A stretch of DNA of 64,000 nt. Source: Liquidambar formosana. Lineage: Eukaryota; Streptophyta; Magnoliopsida; Saxifragales; Altingiaceae. Positions 47,773 to 59,700 of this stretch are shown here, piece by piece. Position 1 is the stretch's first letter; every line of letters begins with the position of its first letter. Location: positions 23,891,267-23,955,266 of the forward strand of contig CM077822.1 of the NCBI GenBank assembly GCA_039720395.1, in the 5' to 3' direction. The notes beneath the pieces are model-generated. The model searched no databases. It was given only the letters and a program-made list of their open reading frames with translations, and was not told where the DNA came from. Both the position numbers and the translations under genes were made by a program.

Positions 47773-48400
47773 GAAACGAAAGCCAAAACGACCGTGTTTC
47801 GAAGGGGAATGTAATTTGAGTCACTTGAGGGCAAGAAACCCTAGCCATGGCTGCATGGTTGGGTCCTACAAAGGTGGTTAACCGCTATGCCTCACCATTG
47901 CTTAGCTTAGGTATGCACATAGGGTCGCACCGAATGCTTTCCAATTCGAAATTCAACCTCCCTAAACACATTTGGGGATGAAATTAAGACCAATCAAGGT
48001 CAACTAAGTAGTCATAGAGTGAAAATCATGAACCAATTCGAGCTAACCCGAAGTAGGTCTTTTAGCCAACCTGAGCCTTGCTGAGCCATTCTAATCCCGA
48101 ACCTTCAATTCATCGAATTGATCCCACAAATACCTCAAATACAACCATATGAACTCCAATTGGCAACTTGGAGATCATTTCAAGGTCAAATGGAAAGTTT
48201 GTGATCTAAAAGACGATTATGCCCCTCAAGTCACAAAAGTTCTTATTAACCCTCAAGATCAACTCCAAATCAAACCAAAATTCATACACACCATCCTTAG
48301 GACCCTAGAAACTCAATTCAAAAGACTAGACTCAAAAAGGAAACAAAAAGACACATGCAATGACAAACCCTAGCTAAGGTGGCAAAAATGGGGTGTGACA

Positions 48401-48434
48401 GAAGCCCCTCATTGGTGAGCAAGTTTCACTTGCA
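48401..48434 (-). other. Polypurine tract of element 3 and adjacent hairpin
   Basis: Sense strand CCAATGAGGGGCTTC (48401-48415) is as in elements 1 and 2. Next to it is GCAAGT-TTC-ACTTGC (about 48420-48434). The element 1 version is ACAAGT-TTC-ACTTGT, so a base pair has changed on both sides. Confidence 0.8.
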
Positions 48435-48620
48435 AGCCAATGACCAAAAGAACAACCCATTTTTGCCCGGGGAATTGATTTCATCAAGACCCACTGGGGA
48501 AAAGAGGGTGACCATATCATCGAATTCTTCGAATTCATCATACACAAGCACAAAGGTATTCCTCATAAGCTCTACAGAACTCTTCTCATACTGTATACCA
48601 GTTTCACTAGGGGACAAGAT

Positions 48621-48860
48621 GAGGTATCCACAGCTTACATTGAACTTCGTTCGATGAAAGGTCTTCCCATACTATGCCAGTGACAACTGGCGAATAATAC
48701 GAGGTATCCATAGCTTACATCGAACTTCGTTCGATGAAAGGTCTTCCTATACTATACCAGTGACAACTGGTGAATAATACGAGGTATCCATAGCTTACAT
48801 CGAACTTCGTTCGATGAAAGGTCTTCCAATTCTATGCCAGTGACAACTGGCGAATAGTAC
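48621..48860. repeat. 80-bp tandem repeat, three copies (element 3)
   Basis: Units start at 48621, 48701 and 48781 with GAGGTATCCA. Each has the hairpin CATCGAAC-TTC-GTTCGATG (perfect at 48718-48736) and GCCAGT/ACCAGT-GACA-ACTGGC/ACTGGT. The sequence is unrelated to the arrays at the same position in elements 1 and 2. GAATTC-TTC-GAATTC lies just before, at 48522-48536. Confidence 0.88.
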
Positions 48861-49400
48861 AAGGTAACACTATGCCATCAAGGCTATCCCAAAATATGAG
48901 AAAGATACATCCTTCTCATATTCAAACCGTCAAGGTTATTACTCGATTGTTAAGGTCATCACATCCCATACTGCACCAGTGACAACTGGTGAATAATACG
49001 GGGTAACACTATGCCATCAAGGCCATCTCAAAATATGAGAAAGATACATCCTTCTCATATTCAAACCGTCAAGGTAATCACATCCCCTACTGCACCAGTG
49101 ACAACCGGTGAATAATACGGGGTAACACTATGCCATCAAGGCCATCTCAAAATATGAGAAAGATACATCCTTCTCATATTCAAACCGTCAAGGTTTTTAC
49201 TCAATTGTTAAGGTAATCACATCCCCTACTGCACCTGTGACAACTGGTGAATAATACGGGGTAACACTATGCCATCAAGGCCATCTCAAAATATGAGAAA
49301 GATACATCCTTCTCATATTCAAACCGTCAAGGTTTTTACTCAATTTTTAAGGTAATCACATAGCACGAGGAAGGTCACAGACTTCTCTCGCCCAAATCAT
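48861..49400. repeat. 119-139 bp tandem repeat, four copies (element 3)
   Basis: GGTAACACTATGCCATCAAGG recurs (shifted slightly) at about 48863, 49002, 49121 and 49260, giving units of 139, 119 and 139 bp. Each has an inverted repeat AATATGAGAA/TTCTCATATT and the ACCAGT-GACA-ACTGGT hairpin. From 49400 to 49772 there are looser short repeats (ATGAGAAAGA, TCATCAAGGTA) and no gene. Confidence 0.88.
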
Positions 49401-49772
49401 CCAGGTAAACACATAGCATGAGAAAGACCGTGTCCTTCTCATAATCAAACCATCAAGGTAAACACAAGTCATGGGGAAAGATTGCATCTTTCAAGTCATC
49501 AAGGTAGGCATGTAATCATGAGAAAGATTGCATCTTTCTCTCACTAAGTCATCAAGACAAAGGTAAGCTTCACACAACAAGTTCACCAAGTCATCTCACA
49601 TGGAGGCTATTCATGCCTCAACTCAAACACCAACTCATATAGGAGACACAATTATCTCATGAAAGCAATCATTCACATGCATATAGGGAAGGTATCTTTA
49701 TCCCAAATGACAACAAATCATAGTGACATAGGAGGGAATTCATCCCTAACAATCAAAACCATATGCAGAGAG

Positions 49773-51425
49773 TGTTAGAGTTATGCCCTAGAGCCAATCA
49801 TAGAGATGATTGTTTAGGGATAAAGGAACAATCATTTGATTTCATTTATGTATGTCACATTTATTATTGATTTAATAAAAGGGCTTATTCTATTATGTTT
49901 GTATGCATCATTTATATTTACATAATATGTCCAAGGAGTTAGAGTTGAGAATATTGAATTACAAAGAGTTGTAATTATGAGACTGTAAATATATCTCTGT
50001 ACTAAACTCCTAAATCATTCCTAGTTGAAGGTTCACTATGATGGACAGTAATGAACCATAGGACTAGCACTTGTTAGGTTGACTCTATAGGAGGATAGCT
50101 GGTCTCAAGCTATTTGTGTGGAGACACTACAACCAACAGGTGGGTGCCTGTTAATAGAATAGGTACACTGAATGTGACCAAAGATTTGAGATAAACTGAA
50201 TGGAGTTTTAACCTGCCTATCAATCAGTTTCTCAATGTTATAGTGGTACAAGTAATCCTTAGACCTGAGACACCATAGTTACCTTATGCATGTAGCTTTA
50301 GAAGTTTGATAACACTAAGTGCAGATTCTATTCATGGGTCTGTAAAGGTGTTCATTGGCCCTATTGCTATATGTATGAAGGCATATGAGTGATCGACAAG
50401 GAATCCATTACTCTCAGGAAAAAGAGATAGAATGTCTCATATATCATTCATAATATAACTCATTCAGTCCATGGCCATGGCAGTGTGAATATGGAAAGGA
50501 GTTTCCATAAGTTCATTATTGAGTTGATATTTATGAATGAGTATAAAGTAATTGAACTAGGGACTTGACAGACTTCCATGTCCTATTAGTTCAATTGGAG
50601 ACATTGTGTAAATGGAAGGATGCAATTGTAACCTGTAAACTATAACAGAAGGGTTCTTTGATAGATACATATTCACTTCATTAAGGACGACACCATGAAC
50701 CATATGCTAGGTGTTATTCATGGTTAGTAGAAGCCCTAATTGATATAAGTGAGTTATAATCAATTAGGGAATTGGAAGGAGTTCCAATTAGACCCTAAAT
50801 GGAAAGAGTTCCATTGTGCACACCTCGTGCTATTCCTACTACTTGATGATGTGAACCTAATGGGTCACACACTGATCATGCAAGATGAGCTTTAAAGTCT
50901 ATGAGAGAAAGGGTATGAGTGCATAAAGAATAGTTCTTTGAGGCCTATTTATATTTGATATAATTTATAGGGGTTATTGTGCAATTTAGAGAAATTGCAT
51001 CACACCCTAATAGGGTTTCCCCCTAGGGCCGGCCCCCTTAGTGTGGACTATATAAGTCACACTATGATGTGTGACATCATCACAAGTTGAAATCCCAAGG
51101 GGCTGTCCAGATTTTCCAGCCTCCCTCTCTCTCTCTCCTCTCTTCTCCTTCACTAGCAACAGCAAGGAAAAGGTGGAAAGGACTTGAAGCTCTAGCTAGG
51201 TGTGGATACCGTTGGAGGCAGCACACTTGGGCTGCTCATTCACCGCTGTCCAGAATTAAAGCTTGGAGCAAAAAGGAGAAGACAAAAATTCTGTAAGTGT
51301 TCTAACCCTCTTCATAGTTAGGGTTTGATTTTGTATATGCATAGTTAGATTCATGGGTTGTGGAATCAAAGGGAAAATTTTTATATTCCGCACTTCTATT
51401 TTTCCCTCTTGTATGATTCCCAACA
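49773..51425 (+). mobile_element. Solo copia LTR in the 3' region of element 3
   Basis: The 1653-bp LTR runs TGTTAGAG to CCCAACA with the 5-bp duplication GAGAG on both sides (49768-49772, 51426-51430). Very similar to the solo LTR at 33290. Confidence 0.94.
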
Positions 51426-51621
51426 GAGAGAGGGTTGTTCACCCCTACTAGCACGCCATGCCCACACAAGGGCCACCAATGCAATCTCATTCAAATCATT
51501 TCATGTCAAGACATTCACTCATTTTTCAACCCATAACAAGCTTGAGAATCCATCTCAAAGAAGGTTCAAAAGCGCGAATGGGCGAGCAAAGGCCAAACGA
51601 GCGCAACGGAGCGAGCAAGGG

Positions 51622-51730
51622 AGGGTGACCACCTGGCTGCTGGTGGCTTGTCGCCCAAGCCCAGGCGGCTTGCTGCCCCATGATGGGCGGTTACCCGAGG
51701 CTAGGGTCCTCAAAATTCTGGGTTTTTAAA
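51622..51730 (+). promoter_or_regulatory. Palindrome module plus TATA-like box, PMD gene promoter (element 3)
   Basis: A diverged palindrome spans 51622-51700 (GAGGGTGACCACC to GGCGGTTACCCGAGG). TATA-like TTTTTAAA lies at about 51723-51730, roughly 22 bp on. The PMD start codon is at 51996. Confidence 0.6.
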
Positions 51731-51995
51731 CCCTTGACCCCCATTTGATGCACACACACACCCCACTCGAAAATAGAGAGTTTCTCTCTCTAGAAACTCA
51801 TTCCATCTTCTCCAAACACCCACAAACACATTCTCAATCAAAGTTTCGCTTTCAATTCAAGTTGTGTGCATGAAATAGCATCAAGAACAAGTCATTCAAC
51901 AACAAAGACAAGCATCAATCATCAAGTTGCAAGATTAAATTCATCATCTTTCTTATCAAACCCATTTTTCTCACATACAAGCTCAACCACCAACA

Positions 51996-54661
51996 ATGGC
52001 TTCTAGCAATGATTCCAACATCAAGTATCCATATTATGTGATCAAGAATACATACAAGGCACCAATCTATGATGCATCCCAAGACAAGGTGTTGCTTGAA
52101 CCTAAGAAGCATATCTCATACCTCCATTCCCAACATGAGGTTAGTTCTTCCCAACTTAACATGTTTATCTTGAAATCTTGATTTCTATTGGATAAAATGC
52201 ATTCCCATGATCTTCTTTTGATTGTTTCTATCATTGTTAAGCCAAGTTCATTGATTTGGCAAGGATTGAATGTGCAAAAAGCTTGTTTCCCAATGCTTGA
52301 GAAAAGATGCCCAACAAGTGTTTGACAAAATGCCAAAGAGACAAAAACATGTTCAATTCTTGAAAAATCAATAGGTTTGCATTGTAGAACAAAGTCAAAT
52401 GGTCTTGGCAAGGATTTGGTATACAAAAATCTTTCATTTCAATGCTTGAAAACAAGTCACACACCAAGTGTTCGATAAAATGCCCGAAAGGCAAAACCAT
52501 GTTCAATCCTTACAAAATCAATGAATTTGAATACACAAAGTCATGGGCATTCATTCCTAATTCATTTCATGAATCAAAACCCATATTTTAAAACTTTTGG
52601 AAAACCATTTGAAATCAATTACCAATGTATGCCCAATATCTCTATATTTCAATGCTAACTCAATACACAATCTTTTGACATAGCCCGACTTCCAAAGTCT
52701 CCGTACAAGGACATCAATAAAGGGGCTCATCTTATGGTGGAGATATATGGAACATGCCCAACCACGTGCTCGCAAGATAGTAAAGAAGGCGGGTTTTGGG
52801 CCCTTCCTAGATGCTCTATAGAACGAGCAATGGGATAGGCAAGCATTGTTTGCCTTGACAGAGCTATGGTGGGACACCACCAACACTTTCCATTTTAGCT
52901 TCGGGGAGATGACCATGACTCCTAAGGATTTCACCATGATAACTGGGTTGAGCTTGAAAGGCAAGCGCTTGGAATACTATGAACAAGCCAACATGGATCA
53001 AAACTACATAGTAGCTCTACTTGGGGTTGAAGCGGAATTAAGCCCAAAAGGTGTGCGTCGTACTTGGCTTTACAACACCTTTGCCACTGAAGAAGAGAGT
53101 GAGGGGACGGATCCCCAATACATTGTGAGAGCTTTCTTGCTCTACATGATTTCATGCACCTTCTTTGCGGGCACCAATGACATGGCTCGACTAGAGTTGC
53201 TAGCTAGCATGGAGGATGTGAACAAAATTGGGAGATACAACTGGGGTGGAGCTGCTTTCGCAAACATGTATCGCTCCATGACTGACATGTCCCGAGGAGT
53301 TGCAAAGAACTTTGGGGGACTTCCTTTCGTTTGGGAGGTAACAAAGAACATTCAATTCTCTATTATTTCCCGAAACTTAACACATACATGATTTCTTCTA
53401 TATTTTTTCTTTTGATTTTCCACAGATATGGTACTACGAGTACCTGAACATGTGTCGCCCAACTCTTGCTAGTGATGTCATGTCATGGCCCATCCTTCAG
53501 AATTACACTCCATCTTGCTTGGCTACAAGAGCCTCCAATCGACACGATTATGCCCATGCAAGGGCATATCTTGCCAGCTTGACTGCTGATATGGTAAAAT
53601 CTTTCTTTCTCTTTATCTTTTTTATTTATCTTTTTTCATTTCTTATTTCAAACTCAACAGGTGGAATGGAACCCATGGAGGCTATGGGAGCATAGGCTTC
53701 CCGAGAAATACTCCTCTTGTTTGGAGTTGACAAGAAAAAGGGTCCTCTTTGAAGGCCCCACAGGTAGAAGTTGGTATCTTGGGGAGCGAGTCCTGAGACA
53801 AGTCCATGGAAATATGAATGCAGCTGTGACACCTTCCATGCCACCAAAGAACATGAGGCATACTAGCCACTTGGTGGGGGATGAACTAGAAGAGGCTCTG
53901 AGGGGTTAGGAGGCTGAGGGATTCACCTCCCCTCGCATAGAGTACACTGCCTTCTGTCGACAATATCTGATGAATCCTAGGGTCACTGGTCTCCCACCTC
54001 AAGGGGTGAGCTCCCCAAACTCTCAAATTCTTTTTTAAGATCATAAGGAAGACTTCACTTGACAAACATTTGAATTTCAGGGCCGACGGGCAAGGGGACA
54101 CAGCTCCACAGTTGGATCTGCCACTGGGATGACTTACAACGACGAGGATGAGGACCTTGAAGGAAATCAACCTCCACCCCTCCCACAACTAAATTGGTAT
54201 GTGAACTTGTGCAGTGGGACAAAATTTGTGAAGACTGACATTACCCATCCACCGTTCGATGAATATCCCAAGATCGATCCATATTATGAGAATGTGAGTT
54301 CTAAACTCTTATCCTCTTGAAATTGGATTCTTTCATTATTGTTAACCATGTTTATACTTTCCTAGGTTCCACGGGAGTATGCCCAGGAATGTATTGAACT
54401 CAGTGAAGGATTGAGGAGGGATCTTGTGCGAATGAGTTTAGAGAACTCAGTTCTAGAAGCACGCTTAAATCCCCAAGTGAGTGATCATCTTATTAGCTTT
54501 CAACTAGGATTGGCACCATTACCCTCCTAACTCATTATCTTTGTTTGCAACAGGCATCATCGTCTCATCCACCCCAGGATATGCCCCCTTCTAGAGCACC
54601 TCGTTCAGGGCATGATGGAGCTGGGCCAAGTCGAAAGAGAAGGCCCACGGGAAATCATTGA
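51996..54661 (+). pseudogene. Plant mobile domain gene, seven exons, antisense passenger of element 3
   Basis: Exons: 51996-52139, 52684-53337, 53426-53593, 53661-54005, 54081-54293, 54366-54476 and 54554-54661. All lengths are multiples of three; exons 1-4 and 6 equal those of elements 1 and 2, exon 5 is two codons longer and exon 7 six codons longer. All splice sites keep GT and AG. Stops are TAG at 52819 and 53907, both at Trp codons. The Trp codon broken in elements 1 and 2 is intact here. PMD motifs WWDTTNTFHFSFGEMTMTP and FGGLPFVWE are clear. The length-preserving divergence suggests the family was long kept under protein-level selection (inference). Confidence 0.87.
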
Positions 54662-54913
54662 GTTTCACTCACCTCTTGTTAGGAATGTTTGGAATCTTTC
54701 TATCTATCTTGTTATGTATTAATTAGGAATTTCAATTCCCAACCTTGAACCTTTATTATGGATACTTGATGAATCTATGTTGAACTTTATTTCAATGATA
54801 TGATCTTGTATTGTGTAAAAAATGGGCTTAAATCAAGCACAAAAAAGTCAAAACATCACAAAAGGGCCAAACGAAGGCATAACAAGGCAAAAATGGGCGA
54901 AACAAAGCGGCGG

Positions 54914-55066
54914 CCTCGGGTGACCACCTGGGGTTGGGCGGCTAGCCGCCCAGGCCTGGGTGGTCACCCGAGCCCGAAGAGGTGTTTCGCCTGATTTTAG
55001 GAAACTTCCTACTTTGACGGGATTCCACCTTCCAAAACACGGATTTTCGAATTTTTTCCTATAAAA
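54914..55066 (+). promoter_or_regulatory. Short palindrome module plus TATA box, DUF7745-like gene promoter (element 3)
   Basis: A 59-nt version spans 54914-54972. Its outer arms CTCGGGTGACCACC and GGTGGTCACCCGAG are perfect, and its inner palindrome GGGCGGCTAGCCGCCC is perfect; one inner repeat is lost compared with the 82-nt form. A TATA box (TATAAAA) lies at 55060, 87 bp on, and the ATG is at 55117. Confidence 0.75.
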
Positions 55067-55116
55067 GCACATCCAAGGGGTCTCAAACCCTTACTAACAT
55101 TCATTGAGAGAAAGTT

Positions 55117-56403
55117 ATGGAAGCCCTAGACAAGCTCTTGAGTGATTTTCTGAAGGTTATGAGTGCGGAGGCAAGGAAGGAGTTCAAGCGCTACTGCTTG
55201 GATCCGTTGCTTTCTTTGATGCATGTGAAGCTTGAAACCACTCTTCTTACTGCTGCTACATATTTTTGGGATCCCCAACTTCATGTATTCCGCTTCAACT
55301 ATGAAGAACTATGCCCAACAATGGAGGAATTCTGCGCCTTGTATGGAGTTTCACCTGTAGGACCTTTCATCCTCCCTACTCCACGCTCAAGTTACTCGAT
55401 TTCCTTCTCCAACTTTCTTGGGATTTCTCAACAAGAGGCCTCCATATTTGTGAAGGATCACATGGTGAATCTCATGGAAATAGCAACTTCCTTTTTGGCT
55501 CATGATAGCACAGGTACCTTGAATTTCAACCTTCCTACTCAACATGCTCTTGCTTTCTGTTTGATTGGTCGCTTCCTTATATCCACGGGGACTCTCTATG
55601 TCCCTATTCAAATTTGTGAACTGATCCCTTTTCTTCTTGAACACAACAACCTGATTCCCATAGTGCTAGCTGAAACCCTCAATAGCTTAGACAAAGCTCA
55701 TGCTAATCCATAAGCCCCATTAGGAGGGAGCCCCATTCTACTGCAGATGTGGCTTCTTGAAAGGCTTAATTTCTTATCTCCTACCATCATTAACCCGTAC
55801 AAACCCCAACATTATTGTTGCCGTCGAGTTGAACTTCCTGGTCAATTTTCTTTGAGGGAATGGTTAGGCTACTTCCAAACTCTCTCATGGAGAAACATTA
55901 AGTGGTTTGTCTCCATATGGGGATGCAAAGAACAAATTCTTCTTCGAACTTCTGGGTGTGCTATGGTCAAGCTCATAGGGTTGAGGTCAACTTCATTCTA
56001 TTGGACTTCAAGAATCCTTCGTCAAATGGGTGCCATGCAAACCACACCTACTTCTGTGGTATTTGATCATTCTGTCGAACCTGTGGGCCCCATAATGGTT
56101 AAGTGGGCCAAGACTAGATGGAGTGACCAACTGAAACTGACTCGAGTTGAAAACACTGATGGGCCTTATGTCATGAGCCCTGAATACAAGACATGGTTGA
56201 AGACTAGCTTGGGTGAAAGAGAAACCATACGCAGGGAAAGGATTTATGACCTTATCAAGGACACCAGACTTGGATTTTGCAGGGAAGACATTCTGGAAGC
56301 AGTGGAAGCAGCACATGCTCATGACTTACGAAAGAAGCGAAGACTTGAAAGAAAGGAGCAGAAAGCAAACCAAGAGACTCTGAAGAAGAACAAAAAGACT
56401 TGA
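55117..56403 (+). pseudogene. DUF7745-like gene of element 3, single stop
   Basis: A 1287-nt frame (428 codons plus stop) with only one break, TAA at 55711 (codon 199). Blocks YFWDPQLHVFRFNYEELCP, FALYGVSPVGPFILP-like, FCLIGRFLISTG and LLQMWLLERLNFLSP match elements 1 and 2. The C-terminus is a basic helix-like stretch (RKKRRLERKEQK). The best-preserved copy in the window. It follows the PMD gene in the same direction with about 455 bp between, so the two form a cassette but each has its own promoter module. Function unknown. Confidence 0.78.
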
Positions 56404-56457
56404 AGACTTTAGAAATAGGATATCTATGGCATGTCAATAGTTCTTTTGTCTAACACC

Positions 56458-56463
56458 AATAAA
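56458..56463 (+). terminator. Poly(A) signal AATAAA of the DUF7745-like gene (element 3)
   Basis: AATAAA lies 55 nt after the stop in the conserved ACACCAATAAATTG context. Confidence 0.6.
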
Positions 56464-56559
56464 TTGCTATGTCAATTAATTAGTTCTAAATGAATTGCCA
56501 ATAATAATTTGATTTTGAGATTTTTTGTTGTGGTGTTGTTTGGACCGCACCCAAGGTAA

Positions 56560-56654
56560 CTTTATGGGCTGCCTACGTATCCCCATCCTTTTTTCAAATT
56601 TTTTTCATTTTTTTTCTTTTCTTTTTCATTTTTCTCTTTTTTTCTTTTTCTTTT

Positions 56655-56699
<45 letters not shown>

Positions 56700-56778
56700 A
56701 TGGGGAATCAGGCCCTCGTAGTTCAAGTGCCTTAACTTTTGCCTAGGCCGCCCTTATGGGTTTTCAACCTAGCAGGCC
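56560..56778. other. T-rich stretch with LTR-like flanks (element 3)
   Basis: A T/C tract at about 56588-56695, including a very long T run, lies between GCCTACGTATCC and CTCGTAGTTCAA as in elements 1 and 2. Confidence 0.7.
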
Positions 56779-59700
56779 TTACACATAATACTTCTTCAAT
56801 TGATCCAAATTGGTAGGACGAGCGAACTCAATTCCATCCAAATCCATGAGGCGAACAGCCCCTGCTGGTAATATCTCCTTGATAACATACGGGCCACCCC
56901 AACTTGGCTTGAACTTCCCTCGTGGATCAAAAATTGGAGCTCTGATTTCTTTCAACACCAAATCCCCTGTCTTCAAACCTCGGTCTTTGACATGCTTGTT
57001 GAATGCTCTTGCAACCCTTCGCTGATATCCCTGCACATGATATAAGGCCCTCAATCGCCTTTCATCGAGTAATGCCAGCTCATCATAACGGTTCTTAACC
57101 CAATCTGCTTCTGCTATCTGACTCTCCATAGCAACCCGTAATGACGGTACCTCCAACTCAATAGGCAAAACAGCCTCCGTCCCATACACCAAAGAATAGG
57201 GGGTAGCCCCTGTTGACGATCTTACGGATGTTCTATAGCCCCACAAGGCTAAGGGTAACTTCTCATACCAATCAGTGTATGTGTTAGCTGTTTTCTGTAA
57301 TATCTTCTTAACATTCTTGTTGGCGGCCTCCACTGCTCCATTAGTCTGCGGGCGATAAGGGGAGGATAGATGGTGCACTATATTGTATTTCTGCAAAAGC
57401 TCCTTGGTTTCTTTCTAAAAGTGCTGACCATTGTCTGAAATAATCTCATGGGGTACCCCATACCTGTAGATAATGTTGAGCTGTATGAACTGTGCTACCT
57501 TCTTGGCATTCAGGGTCTTGAAAGATGCTGCCTCTACCCACTTAGTGAAGTAATCGATAGCTACCAAGATGTACTCATGCCCATTGGAGGCTTTCGGCTT
57601 AATCTGCCTAATTATATCTATTCCCCACACTGCAAACGGCCAAGGTGACGACATACTTGTCAAAGGCATAGAAGGCAAGTGTTGTCCATTAGCAAAGACT
57701 TGACATTTGTGACACTTCTTAACATGTGCATGGCAATCTCTCTCCATTGTAGACCAATAGTAACCCAACCTCATGATCTTCTTAGCTAGCATATAACCAT
57801 TCATGTGCGGTGCTCCAACTCCTTCATGGATTTCACTAACAAGGCGTTCGGCTTCTTCCTCGGTGACACACAACAGATGGACCCCATCATATGACCTTCG
57901 GTATAGCTTTCCTCCACACAAAACATAGTGACTCACTAGCCTCCTCAGTGTTCTCCTATCAATGCGGGTTGCTCCTTCGGGATACTCCCTTTCCTCAATG
58001 AATTTCATGATGTCATAGTACCAAGGATGGCCATCTTTCAACTCTCCTTCTCGAATAGAGCAGCAGTACACAGGTTTTTCTCTACATTCTATCACCAACG
58101 GTTTTACATTCCCACCATCCGGGATCTCCACCATAGAAGCTAGAGTTGCCAAAGCATCAGCAAATTGGTTCTTATTTCTTGACAAATAATTGAACTCTAT
58201 TTCCACAAATTCTTTAGTCAAGGCTTCTAAGTATGCATGATATGGCAGCAGCTTTTCATCACGAGTCTTCCACTCTCCCTTTATCTGGCAGATAATTAGT
58301 GCTGAATCTCTGAAAACCTCTAACTCTTTGATCCCCAATTCTAGTGCAGCTTCCAATGCGAGGATGCAGGCTTCATACTCGGCAATATTGTTGGTTGCTT
58401 CAAACCCTAGCTTAACTGCCAAGGGTGTAAATGCTTCTTCAGGTGAAACCAGTAGGACTCCTATCCCATACCCTCTCTTATTTGCAGCTCCATCAAAGTA
58501 TACCTTCCAGACCTTCTTTCCAATCTCCAGGACATCCTCATCGGGGAATTGGTCATTAAATTGTTCTGATGACGCCACAGGGCAGCTAGCCAAGTAATCT
58601 GCAATGACACTTCCTTTTACTGACTTCTGTGTTACATACTTTATGTCAAATTCATTGAGAAGAATCGACCAACGAGTAGTTCTGTAGGACAAGACCGGCC
58701 TTTCTATCAGGTACTTCAGTGGGTCCATTTGGCTTATCAAGAAAAACTCATACGACATCATGTAGTGACGGAGTTTCTGAGTTGCCCATACCAAAGCCAC
58801 ACAAGCCTTCTCTATGGCGTTGTACTTCACCTCATAATCTGTCATCTTCTTGCTTAGATAGTAAATGGCATTCTCCTTCTTTGACCCCTCAAGGTACTGA
58901 GCTAGCATAGCTCCCGTCGCGGTTTCAGTAACCGTCAAGTATAACAATAACGGTTCACCTTGTCGCGGGGGAACTAGAATTGGCGGATTACTCAAATACC
59001 TTTTAATAGTCTCAAAGGCTTCTTGACATTCTTCATTCCACACCTTCGGCACACCCTTCTTAAGCAACTTGAAAATCGGCTCACACACCATGGTTAAATT
59101 AGCAATGAACCTGCTTATGTACTGAATTCTCCCCAAAAGCCCTCGAATCTGCTTTTCTGTGCTAGGCGGCTCCATTTCTACAATAGCCTTGATTTTTCCT
59201 GGATCAACCTCGATTCCTCTCTGAGTAATCATGAATCCTAATAGCTTGCCTGCAGTGACACCGAAGGCGCATTTCTGAGGATTCAACCGCAAGTTGTACT
59301 TCTTTGCTCGCTCCAGGAACCTTTCCAGTGCCATGAAGTGTCCTTCTCGATCTACGGACTTCATGATCATGTCGTCCACATACACTTCCACCTCCTTATG
59401 GATCATGTCATGTAGTAATGTTGTAGCAGCCCTCTAATAGGTAGCCCCAGCATTTCTCAAACCGAACGGCATCACTTTGTAACAATATGTTCCCCACTGT
59501 GTGATAAAGGCCGTTTTCTCCATATCTTGCGGCGCCATCTTTATCTGATTGTATCCAAAAAATCCATCCATAAAAGAGAGAAGCGCATGCCCTACAGTAC
59601 TATCTACCAATACATCAATGTGGGGCAAAGGGAAATCATCCTTAGGGCTTGCTGCATTAAGATCTCGAAAATCCACACACATCCTCACTTTTCCATCTTT

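Larger units (their letters stand above)
35330..48400 (-). repeat. 3' LTR of element 3, split by a 9.8-kb copia element
   Basis: LTR parts are 35330-37999 and 47778-48400, about 3.29 kb together. It holds a perfect 10-bp-arm hairpin CCTAGGATAC/GTATCCTAGG (about 35771-35793), TTGTAAGAT-TTC-ATCTTACAA (36210-36230), a longer TGC-loop hairpin (about 36172-36203), a minus-strand TATA box (TATAAATAG, near 37641-37648) and the palindrome module. The outer end is odd: TGTGAACCC occurs twice, at 35330 and about 30 bp on. Confidence 0.88.
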
